Source of the DNA: JAUXJB01 sp965226855
Lineage (GTDB): Bacteria; Myxococcota_A; UBA9160; SZUA-336
Assembly: GCA_965226855.1 (NCBI GenBank)
Contig: CBDDEE010000031.1
Span: forward strand, 434,001-498,000
Length of the DNA stretch: 64,000 nt
Reading direction: 5' to 3'
The notes below the pieces were generated by a model that saw only the letters and a list, made by a program, of their open reading frames with translations, made no database searches and had not been told where the DNA came from. The translations under genes were made by a program, and so were the position numbers. Shown here in pieces: positions 1 through 8,390 of this stretch. Position 1 is the stretch's first letter; every line of letters begins with the position of its first letter.

Positions 1-25
1 GCGTCCGTACGTCCCGGGCGGCGTG

Positions 26-3000
26 TCAGCAGAGGCGCCGGATCTGCTGTGAGAGAACTGTCAGAGAGGCCAGACTGAGATCCTGATTCGATTCGATCTG
101 TGTCGCCGTCGCCTCGACCTGGCGCAGACAGGCGGCGCGCTCGCGGCAAAGGTACGCGAGCGGATCGAGCTCGTCTGACTCGAGCAGTGCCAGAGTGAGG
201 CGCCGCTGCAGACCCAGCATCTCTACGTGCAGGACCTCGTGGGCGACGCGGCTCCAGCCGTCGGCGCGCTCCGCCCCGCGCAGTCGTTCCAGCAGCCAGG
301 TGATGCGCGTTACGCGGCCGATCCTGCTGTGAAGCGCAACGGTGTCGAGCAACGGTGCCCCGGCGCTCATCGACACGGGCAACGCGCCCAGCACGTGCAC
401 GGCTTTTGCGAGATCGGCCAGCGCGACGGCGAGCTTTCGGGTAACGCCATCCTCGGCCATCCGATCCGCTCGAGCTGTCACTCGAGACAGGTCGGCCTCG
501 TCGGCCCAGCTCGCAAGATCGCCCGTGAGTGAGCTCACCGCATCCGCCCAGCGTCGCTGGTTACCCTCGAGCAGGCAGGAACACCCCAGGTCCAGCAGCA
601 TCGACGCCAGCTGTCGTACGCTCTCGCCGAGCACGAGCTCGATCCGCAACCGGGTGGCCTCATCGACGCTCTCGTTCGAGATCTCCGCTCGAAGTCCCTC
701 CCCGGAGACGATCCGGTCAGCGGTGTAGTAGGCCGCGACGACCTCGGCAGTTTCCGCGCCCATGGCTCCGACCAGCTCCGGAACGAGAGTGACGCCCGCG
801 CAGTCGACCACGCGATTCGTCAGGCAGGTGGCCGTGATCTCCTTTCGGAGCTGGTGGCCATCGATGGAGGACGCGAAGCTCGCGTGCATCTTCTGCGGGA
901 AGTACGCGTCGAACAGACCCGCGAGCGACGGATGGGAGACGATCTCTGAGCCGATTAGCTCGCGCTTGACGAACATCTTCGTGTAGCCGAGCAGAATGGA
1001 GAGCTCCGGACGCGTGAAGCCCCTCGCGCTGTCCGCCGCCAGCCTGCGCATGCGCAGGGACTCCGAGTCCGGAAGGAACTCCACGGCGGGATCCAGCTCG
1101 GCTCGGTCCACGAGAAACCGCATGGCGAGCTCCACCCGCTCAGGATCCTGGTCGCTGCGAAGCAGGTCCATGGAGACGCAGCGGCTCTGCTTCGCGTTGT
1201 GAGCCAGGACGGCGGTGTTCGCATCCTCCACGCACGCGCGGAGCAGCTCGTCCCGGCTCGCATCCGACAGTGATCCATCCGCACAGCGCGGAGCGAGCAT
1301 CACCTTGAAGTTGACCTCCTGGTCCGAGAGCTCGACGCCGCCCGAGTTGTCGAGCGCATCCGTGTTGATCCGAACTCCAGCGAGGGCGCACTCGACCCTG
1401 GCCAGCTGGGTGAAGCCGAGATTGCCACCCTCACCGACGACGCGCGCGTGCACCTCGCTCGCGTCCACACGCACGCTCTCGTTCGCGCGATCGCCGACGT
1501 CTTCGTGCGACTCGCTCGAGGCCTTGACGTAGGTACCGATGCCCCCGTTCCAGAGCAGATCTACGGGCAGCTGAAGAACGGCTCGAATCAGCTCCTCACC
1601 GCTCAGCCAATCGCGCTCCACGTCGAGAGCGCGCCTGACCTCCGGAGAGAGTTCGATCCGCTTTGCGCTGCGCTCGTATACTCCTCCACCCCGGCTGATC
1701 TTCGAGCGGTCATATGCGTCCCAGCTCGAACCCGGCAGCTCGAACAGGCGCTTTCGTTCGTGCCAGGCGGGTACCGGATCAGGATCGGGATCCAGGAACA
1801 CGTGCCTGTGATCGAAGGCGGCCTGGAGCCGGCCGCGATGCGCGAGCAGCATGCCGTTCCCGAAGACGTCTCCCGACATGTCCCCGATGCCGACAATCGT
1901 GTACGTCTCCTCGTCGAGGTCGATCCCCATCTCTAGGAAGTGGCGCCGGACGCAGACCCACGCGCCCCGCGCGGTGATTCCTTCCTTCTTGTGGTCGTAA
2001 CCCCGACTGCCGCCGCTGGCGAACGCGTCTCGCAGCCAGAAGCCACGCTCCTCCGCGAGCCGGTTCGCAACGTCAGAGAGGTCGGCGGTGCCGCGATCGG
2101 CGGCAACCACCAGGTAGGGATCGTCTGCGTCGTGACGAACCACCCCCTCGGGAGGGACGACTTTGCCAGCCACGATGTTGTCCGTGAGCCCGAACAGAGC
2201 GGAGATGAAACGCACGTACTGGCGCTCGACTTCCTGCTTCCGCTGCGCGGGGTCATCGATGCGCTGCTTCAACACGAAGCCGCCCTTGGCCCCGACCGGC
2301 ACGATCAGTCCGTTCTTGACCATTTGAGTCTTCATCAGGCCGAGCACCTCGGTGCGCAGGTCCTGCTCTCGATCACTCCAGCGAACGCCCCCTCGCGCTA
2401 CGGGGCCACCTCGCAAGTGCACGCCCTCGATACGGGCAGAGTGCACGTAGATCTCGGCCCAAGGCCTTGGCGAGGGCATGATGCCCACCCGCTTTGGGGC
2501 GAGCTTCAACGCAATGAGGTGCCGGCCGTCCGTCTCGGCGCGTGCGAAGAAGCTCGTGCGCACCGTGCTCTGGATCAGGTTCGCGAGGATGCCGAAGACC
2601 TGATCGTCTCCCGCCGTCGTGATCGGGTCGCGCTCGAGCTCCAGCCGCTGGAACGCCTCGGCTTCAGCCTGAGCCCGGGTAGCGCAGAGAGCGAGATCGA
2701 AGCGGGCGCGGAACAGGCCGAGCAGCGCCCGCGTCGCGCTCGGGTAGCGGAGCAGGGAGTCCCTCGCGACCGAGCGCAGCACGTTCCTTCCGACCTGGCG
2801 CGAGTACGCGAGGTACGCGCGCAGCAGATCGACGTCGCGCCAGTCGAGGCCTGCACCCTGGATCAGACAGTTGAGGGAGTCGTTCTCGATGTGTCCGGAC
2901 AGCGCCGCGTGCAGTCCGTCGAGCACGCGCCGCTCGAGACCGCTCTCCGCCTGCTCGAACCCGGACAGCTCCACGATGCGGAAGGTGACGATCCAGCTCG

Positions 3001-4746
3001 ACTCGCCTCCACCGTTCACGAGTTCCGTCAGGGCCGCATCGATGACGCGGATCCCGAAGCGGTCGAGGACGGGCAACCGGTCGGTCAGATAGGGACGCTC
3101 GCTCTGGTAGAGCTTGAGGAGGTGCGTCTGCTCCTCACCCTCCTCGCGCACGCTGAGGCGTACTCCCACCTTCAGCGCGCCCGAACGCAGCGCCTCGAGC
3201 TGCTCGACGTCGAGCGCAGCATCGCGCGGGCAGGTGACGATCTTGTACTCCTCCGGGAAGAGGCCGGAATACTCGTCGCCGAGTCGACCTCCGCACTCGC
3301 CCGGGAAGGCGGCGCGCAGTGCCTTGTCGAGGCGGTCCGTCCACGGCTCGGCGAGCTCCTGAATGTCGGCCTCGAGCTCACCCAGTGCGCGGAGATCGAA
3401 CTCGCCGGTCGAGCTGCAGAAGAAGTGTAGGAGCGCGATGTCCTCATCGACGAAGGAGCTGCGGTCTTCGACGTCGCATGCGTTGTAGCGCTCGATCAGC
3501 AGGTCCTGTATGTCCTGACGGAGCTGCTCGTTGTAGAGCAGGCGCGGGAGCACCACCGACGCGAAGAAGGAACGCTTGCCCTGGTTCGGGATCACACAGA
3601 CCTCGACCTGGTGATGCTCGGAGGCTTTGAAGATCTGCGTGACCGCGCTCGTGATGTCCGACACCTCGCCCGGGAACAGGAACTCCACAGGCAGCGAGTC
3701 GAAGGCTTCGATAGCGGCCTTGTAGGTGTGGGAGCCGCGCTCGGCGCGGATCGTGTCGAGCACGAGCTCTCGCTTCTGTGCGAGCAGCGGGATGTCCGAA
3801 GGCCGCGTGCGAATCGCCTTGTGCGTGAGCAAGCCGACGAAGCGGCCGAACCCCACGAGCTCTCCAGACTGGTCGAACACCTTGATGCTGATCGAATCCA
3901 GTCGCCCGTGACGATGGATCGTCGCCTCCGCTCTCGACTTGTCGAAGTAGACGAGTCGCTCGTCGTCCAGACGGGACCGGACCAGCTCCGGGATGTCGTC
4001 TCCGCGTGCCGTACGGACGAAGCGCGAGTCCCGCTGATCCCGCAGCACGCCGAGACCGCTCCCGGGGTCGGTCTCCACCTCCCAGCCCTCATGGCCCCTT
4101 CTCACCCGGTAGTGCCGCGAGCCCACGAAGACATAGTTGTCGTCGGCGAGCCAGCGCAGGAAGCCCATCAGTCCCTGGTCCGGATCCAGACCGAGCTCCG
4201 CGGCAGAGGACTCGAGGCGCGTCGTGTGCCGGTTCAGCTCGTCCACCATGAGCCAGTGATCACTGACCACGTCCTGGGCGCTCGCCATCACGCTGCGCAG
4301 CTCGCGCTCGATCTCGTCGCGCCGAGCTTGCGACTCCACGCGGGGAACCTCTGCGTAGATGTACGACTCCCGGACACGTGGCACGGCCGACTTGCCCAGC
4401 TGCGCGATGCTCCGTCGTCGTCCCGTTCGATCGGAAGCAACGGATGCAGCAGGAGCAGCACCCGCAGCTCGAGGCGATTCAGGCTGAGCCGAAACGTGTC
4501 GACGAGGAACGCCTGGTCTGCGACCAGAACCTCGATCGTGGTGCGGCCGTCGCGGTCGCGGCCGGAATTCGAGACGCGGACGTGCAGCTCGCCGGGTAGG
4601 AGCCGCTCGACCAGCGGTACGGCGTCGCGGGCGATCTCGCCGAGCAGCCCCTCACCGCGCCGCCGCAGCTCCCGCAGATCCGCGGCCGACTCGAGCTGCA
4701 CGCGAAGGAAGGAGTCGAGGGTCTTCTCGCTCCCGGCGATCTCCAT
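26..4746 (-). CDS. Large NAD-specific glutamate dehydrogenase, frameshifted near the N-terminus
   Basis: Catalyses NAD-linked deamination of glutamate to 2-oxoglutarate in the cytosol. The main frame (1452 codons from an internal ATG at 4384) has the family signature GGVRWSDR near 2395, followed by LMKTQMVKNG and VGAKGGF, the dehydrogenase core. The natural N-terminus lies in a different frame from ATG 4746, ending ...LLPIERDDDG. At about 4411 one base appears to be missing, after which the protein resumes as SIAQLGKSAVPRVRESY. Joined length is about 1570 residues, usual for this very large GDH class; without the join the protein lacks its N-terminal ACT-like region. Identity is secure; whether the frameshift is real or a sequencing error is not. 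Confidence 0.93.
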
Positions 4747-4856
4747 CGCCTATTCGCCTCTCGGCATAGAGGACAGTCCCCTGCGGCACCCTGTCGCTGT
4801 GTCTTCTATCGGCTCCAGCGGCCGGAGGTGAAGCGAGGCGTGGTATCCTGCAGCGG

Positions 4857-5798
4857 ATGGCACTGCGCATCGCCCTCTTTGGACAGGCGGCCTTCGGCCG
4901 GGATACCCTGGACCTGCTGCGCGACAAGGGACACGAGGTCGTCGGCGTGTTCGCTCCCCCGGAGGGCTCACGTCCTGACGCACTCGCCGAGCGCGCCACC
5001 GAGCTCGGTATCCCTGTGGTGCGGCGGCGTTACTACCGTAAGAAGACAGGCGAGGCGATCCCCGCCGCGCTCGAAGCTTACCGGGCACTCGATGCGAACC
5101 TGAACGTGCTCGCTTCCGTGCAGGTGTTCCTGCCCAACGAGCTGGTGGATGCCCCGGTGCACAAGAGCGTCTGCTTTCACCCGTCGCTGTTGCCGAAATA
5201 CCGCGGCGGCGCGGCGATGCAGTGGCAGATTATTGACGGCGCCGACGAGACGGGCGTGTCGATCTTCGTCCCCGACGAAGGGGCCGACACGGGCCCGATC
5301 GTGCTCCAGAAGGGTGGCGTGAAGATCGGTCCCACCGAGACGACCGCGAGCCTGTTCTTCGACAAGCTGCATCCGCTGGGCGTGGCGACCATCGTGGAGG
5401 CGGTCGATCTCATCGATGCGGGCGCGGCTCGACCGCTGGCGCAAGACGAGACCAGGGCCACGCACCAGGGACTCGTCGACGACGAGATTGCCGGGGTCGA
5501 TCTTCTGCGCAGCGCCGCAGAGATCGACCGGCTGGTGAGAGGTTGCGATCCCCAGCCCGGTGCCTTTCTCCGCTTCGAGGGGAAGCCGCTGCGCCTATAC
5601 GACGCGAAGCTCGAGCCACAAGAGAGGGGTGAGCCGGGCGAGGTCCTCTCGGTTGATGCGTCCGGGCTGCGCCTCGCTCTGCGCGGCGGCGTTTTGCGCG
5701 TCGGCCGCGTGCGCGCCGACATGGGCAAGGAGGCGGCAACCGCGTTCGCGGAGCGTGCAGGGCTCAGGAGCGGCGACCGCGTAGAAGCTGGGAGGTGA
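4857..5798 (+). CDS. Formyltransferase resembling the N-terminal domain of 10-formyl-THF dehydrogenase
   Basis: 313 residues with the formyltransferase fold of methionyl-tRNA formyltransferase and of the hydrolase half of ALDH1L. The N-terminus MALRIALFGQAAFGRD and the segments GHEVVGVF, CFHPSLLPKYRGG (catalytic His near 108) and DEGADTG (catalytic Asp) match the ALDH1L pattern more closely than Fmt. A C-terminal OB-like domain follows (LRFEGKPLRLYDAKL onward), as in both groups. No aldehyde dehydrogenase domain follows, so it is a stand-alone enzyme. Substrate is uncertain: 10-formyltetrahydrofolate is the likely cofactor, the acceptor is unknown. The stop overlaps the next start in GTGA, implying translational coupling with the Fe-S protein downstream. 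Confidence 0.8.
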   Translation: MALRIALFGQAAFGRDTLDLLRDKGHEVVGVFAPPEGSRPDALAERATELGIPVVRRRYYRKKTGEAIPAALEAYRALDANLNVLASVQVFLPNELVDAPVHKSVCFHPSLLPKYRGGAAMQWQIIDGADETGVSIFVPDEGADTGPIVLQKGGVKIGPTETTASLFFDKLHPLGVATIVEAVDLIDAGAARPLAQDETRATHQGLVDDEIAGVDLLRSAAEIDRLVRGCDPQPGAFLRFEGKPLRLYDAKLEPQERGEPGEVLSVDASGLRLALRGGVLRVGRVRADMGKEAATAFAERAGLRSGDRVEAGR

Positions 5799-6529
5799 AG
5801 CTGGACGAGCTCCGGAGCAGGCTCTCGTTCTCCGGACTCAATCTCTCGCTGCCACTCCCCGCGGAGCACTATGACCGGATCGTGCCGCCAGTCTGGCGGC
5901 TCGCGCGCGTCGCGCCGAGCTCGCGCTCCGTGCTGGTGGTGGGTAACGGCGGCCGCACGCTCTGGGAGCATTTCCTAACCGCGCCAGAAGCGAAGCTGCG
6001 CCGGAATCCTCTCGACACGTACACAGAGCGGATCCTGCGAGAAACGGGGGCCGCCGTGAGTCCGCCTGCGCCGGTCGCTCTCTACACCGAACGGCGTGAG
6101 GAGAGCTACCTGCCTATGGTCGCGCTGGCGCAGCGCGCAGGGTTTGGAAGCCCGGGCCGTGTCGGGGTTCTGATTCACAGAGAGTACGGACCCTGGATCG
6201 CGCTGCGGGGCCTGCTCTACCTGCCGCAGTTCCTGCCCTTTGAAGAGCCAGAGCCATTCGACCCCTGCACTGGTTGCCCTGCTCCCTGTGCGGACGCCTG
6301 CCGCGGGCAGGTGATCGGAGCAAAGAGCGTCGACGTGGACGGCTGCTTCCGGACCAAGGTCCTCCAAGCCGCGTGCCGCCGTAGCTGCGATGCTCGCTCC
6401 GCCTGCGTGGTCGGCCCAGAGCACGCCTACGGCGCGGATCAGTTCGCTCACCACCAGCGTGTGCGCTGGCGCCCGACCACCCTGCGTCACGCGGCTCGGG
6501 TGCTCGCGAAGAGCGCTAGCCGGGACTGA
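5795..6529 (+). CDS. QueG/MMACHC-like Fe-S protein
   Basis: 244 residues, GTG start overlapping the preceding stop. The N-terminal two-thirds resembles the cobalamin-binding fold shared by epoxyqueuosine reductase and MMACHC-like proteins (VLVVGNGGRTLWEHF, FGSPGRVGVLIHREYGPWIALRGLL). The C-terminal part is cysteine rich: CTGCPAPCADAC, then GCFR, AAC, RRSCDARSAC. The first cluster has CX2CX3CX3C spacing instead of the usual CX2CX2CX3C, so canonical 4Fe-4S ligation is not certain. Coupling to a folate-type formyltransferase suggests one-carbon or corrinoid chemistry, which is inference. The last 14 bases overlap the convergent glycosidase-like gene. Confidence 0.65.
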   Translation: MKLDELRSRLSFSGLNLSLPLPAEHYDRIVPPVWRLARVAPSSRSVLVVGNGGRTLWEHFLTAPEAKLRRNPLDTYTERILRETGAAVSPPAPVALYTERREESYLPMVALAQRAGFGSPGRVGVLIHREYGPWIALRGLLYLPQFLPFEEPEPFDPCTGCPAPCADACRGQVIGAKSVDVDGCFRTKVLQAACRRSCDARSACVVGPEHAYGADQFAHHQRVRWRPTTLRHAARVLAKSASRD

Positions 6530-7772
6530 CCCCCTCCTGCGCGCGCATCTCCAGCACCAGGGCGGGCCACGTGAAGCCCCCATCGGCGCCGCGACCACTT
6601 CCCTCCCCCGAGAGCGCGTCGTAGAACTCGCGGAACCCGGCCTTTGCCGCGAGCGACTCGAGCTGCTCGCGGGCCACCCGCGCATCCGCCGGACGCTGGG
6701 AGTGGACGAGCGCCAGGTGCGCCCAGTAGCAGGTGGCTGCCGAGATGCCACTGGCACGCCAGGGCACCGGGTCGGCAAGCTCGTCATCGGCGATCGGCGC
6801 GACAGAGATCCCACTCGAGCCCCAGAGGGGCGAGGCGTTGGGACGAAGGTGCCGATCCACCGCGCGCCGGGCGCTGCCCGTCCCAAGCAGCGTTCGGGTA
6901 GCGCTCGGGACCAAGCCCCCAGCGGTCACCGCTCGGAGAGGCGCCTCGCGCTGCCGGTCGAAGCCGACGTAGAGCTCCTCGTCCTCCCACCACAGGCGCT
7001 CGGCGATCCCCTCCCCGATCATCTCCGCGCGGATACGTAGCTTTCGCACCAGATCAGGCTCACCCAGCAGGTCCCAGGCTCTCGCGGCCTCCTCCAGACC
7101 GAGCAGCAGCCAGCCGCAGAAGATCGGATCCTCGACCACGAAGGGATGGCCAGCGCGCAGGGCCCGCTCGGGCTCTAGCTGGCAGGCGATGGCGGAGCGG
7201 GTGATGCTCGCCGCCTCTCCGCGCCACTCCGACAGCTCGGTCGACTCGACCACGCCGTCAAAGAGCGGGCTCCCGTAGGCACCGGCTTCCAGCGGATGGA
7301 AGATGACGGGAAGGGGAGTGTCCGGGGGCAGGCGCTCGCCCCAGATTGCATCCAGCTGGCGAGTCGCGCACTCCAGCACGCCGCGGGCGTCGGTGCCGAG
7401 CTGCTGCACGAGCTGCGCGGCGGAGTAGGCTGCGACCGGCGGGCCAATCATCCACGAGCGCCCGTCCTCGCGGTAGAGCGGACCGAACTCTGCTGTTCGA
7501 GCAGCGTGGCCTTCCGGCGTGAGCGGCCGCTCTTCGGCGAGCAGACCGTTCTCGAGCTGACAGGCGGCGTAGAGCGTGCGCAGCTCGGAGAGGGCCTGCG
7601 CGGGATCGAGATGTCGGAGGGCTAGCGCATGGTAAGCGCTGCTCTGGGCGGACACCACTCCATCCGCGTCGGACGAGGAGCAGCGAAGAGCGCCGCCGAA
7701 CGCGTCCCTCTCCAGCCCCCGAAACAGCTCACGAGCACGTTCGACGAGATCCAAGTCGCTTTCCAACCTCAT
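6516..7772 (-). CDS. Six-hairpin (alpha/alpha)6 glycosidase-like protein
   Basis: About 418 residues from ATG 7772 (MRLESDLDLVERARELFRG). Segments typical of GH63/trehalase-like (alpha/alpha)6 barrels are visible: GRSWMIGPP, LFDGVVESTELSEWRGEAAS, EDPIFCGWLLLGLEEAA, RLWWEDEELYVGFD, PLWGSSGISVAPI and the C-terminal FREFYDALSGEGSGRGADGG with FTWPALVLE. Such enzymes act on alpha-linked oligosaccharides or mannosylglycerate-type compatible solutes; the substrate cannot be read from the sequence. No signal peptide, so probably cytosolic. The frame stays open upstream through a structured leader (see 7796-7866), which I take as untranslated. The 3' end overlaps the convergent Fe-S gene by 14 bases. 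Confidence 0.7.
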   Translation of the reverse strand: MRLESDLDLVERARELFRGLERDAFGGALRCSSSDADGVVSAQSSAYHALALRHLDPAQALSELRTLYAACQLENGLLAEERPLTPEGHAARTAEFGPLYREDGRSWMIGPPVAAYSAAQLVQQLGTDARGVLECATRQLDAIWGERLPPDTPLPVIFHPLEAGAYGSPLFDGVVESTELSEWRGEAASITRSAIACQLEPERALRAGHPFVVEDPIFCGWLLLGLEEAARAWDLLGEPDLVRKLRIRAEMIGEGIAERLWWEDEELYVGFDRQREAPLRAVTAGGLVPSATRTLLGTGSARRAVDRHLRPNASPLWGSSGISVAPIADDELADPVPWRASGISAATCYWAHLALVHSQRPADARVAREQLESLAAKAGFREFYDALSGEGSGRGADGGFTWPALVLEMRAQEGVSPG

Positions 7773-7795
7773 GGGCGTGTCGGCACACCGTAGAT

Positions 7796-7866
7796 AGAAA
7801 AACCCCGAGGACGCTGCGACCGACGGTGCGATCGCCCGCTCAGTGACCAAGCGGACCCTCGGGGTT
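7796..7866 (-). terminator. Hairpin plus T-run in the leader of the glycosidase-like gene
   Basis: On the minus strand a perfect 10-bp stem (AACCCCGAGG with CCTCGGGGTT, 7857-7866 and 7801-7810) encloses a smaller 5-bp stem and is followed directly by TTTTT. This is the form of a rho-independent terminator, and it sits 24-30 bases before the glycosidase-like ATG at 7772, so it would act as an attenuator of that gene rather than an end-of-operon signal. Confidence 0.5.
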
Positions 7867-7867
7867 C

Positions 7868-7899
7868 GGTGGTAACTGGGCCGTCCGGGCCAGTCCACC
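7868..7899 (-). promoter_or_regulatory. Leader hairpin upstream of the attenuator
   Basis: GGTGG/CCACC and ACTGG/CCAGT pair around a GC-rich apex, giving a stable stem immediately upstream of the terminator hairpin in the same putative leader RNA. It may be a second structure of an attenuation or riboswitch-like leader. It matches no riboswitch class I know. Confidence 0.35.
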
Positions 7900-7916
7900 A
7901 GACAAGTGGTTCAGAC

Positions 7917-7961
7917 CTAAACGGTTCCCACCTCACATGTCACTGGTCTGTTTAAACTCAC
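7917..7961 (-). CDS. Possible 14-residue leader peptide
   Basis: A very strong AGGAGG (complement of 7972-7977) lies 10 bases before GTG 7961, which opens the short frame MSLNRPVTCEVGTV ending at TAG 7917. It precedes two hairpins and the glycosidase-like gene on the same strand. No amino acid is obviously over-represented, so what would be sensed is unknown. The ribosome-binding site is real-looking; translation is conjecture. Confidence 0.25.
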   Translation of the reverse strand: MSLNRPVTCEVGTV

Positions 7962-8133
7962 TGATGGACCACCTCCTATCCGCGGCGTGTGCGACAGCGC
8001 GGGACCCAGTTCCCGCCCCGGTCTCCGCCCGCCCGTTCGACGGATGACCGAGCCGACCAACGAGCCACTCAAGCTGGCCCCCGGCCGAATCCAATCTGCC
8101 CGAGAGTATAGGCCCAAGTGGCCCCAAGCAAGC

Positions 8134-8180
8134 CTTGTGGGACCCGCCGCGGGCGGCCGCGGCCACCCACCTCCGCTCGG
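8134..8180 (+). repeat. GTGGGACCC hairpin repeat, copy 1
   Basis: Reads TTGTGGGACCCG, then a stem CCGCGG-GCGG-CCGCGG, then CCACCCACCTCCGCTCGG. Flanks and loop match copies at 27.3, 28.2 and 31.5 kb while the stem bases differ in a paired way. Confidence 0.75.
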
Positions 8181-8296
8181 GCCTAAGGCATTCGCCGAGC
8201 GCGCCGCTTGCACAGGTGGCGGTAGGACACGACGCAAGGGGCTTGATGTCGCGCAAAGGGACCTGATGTCGCAACGTCGACAATGCAGGCGCCGCA

Positions 8297-8374
8297 GCAA
8301 GCGGCGCGCGCAGCGAGGCGAAGCCGAGCGAAGAGTGGGTGGCGCACGACCGCTCGCGCGCCGGGTCACACAAG
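8297..8374 (-). repeat. GTGGGACCC hairpin repeat, copy 2 (full length)
   Basis: On the minus strand: CTTGTGTGACCC, stem GGCGCGCGA-GCGG-TCGTGCGCC (one G-T wobble), CCACCCACTCTTCGCTCGG, then CTTCGCCTCGCTGCGCGCG and CCGCTTGC. This is the longest form of the element, about 78 bp. It ends 17 bases before the aldolase start. Confidence 0.75.
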
Positions 8375-8390
8375 ACTACGTTCTGCTGGC

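Larger units (their letters stand above)
7962..8390. other. Intergenic region between divergent genes
   Basis: This stretch (with 7773-7961) separates the minus-strand glycosidase-like gene from the plus-strand aldolase gene. It contains the leader elements listed separately, two copies of the GTGGGACCC repeat family (8134-8180 and, inverted, 8297-8374), and a short direct repeat of CTGATGTCGC/TTGATGTCGC type near 8243-8272. I see no convincing protein gene. Confidence 0.6.

Noticed and set aside
1940..3430. 496-codon open frame on the plus strand
   Set aside because: It is antisense to glutamate dehydrogenase, has high-GC frame composition, and shows no recognisable domain.
8240..8275. Short direct repeat TGATGTCGC as an IS end
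   Set aside because: Two short copies without transposase remnants or inverted partner; not enough to call an element.
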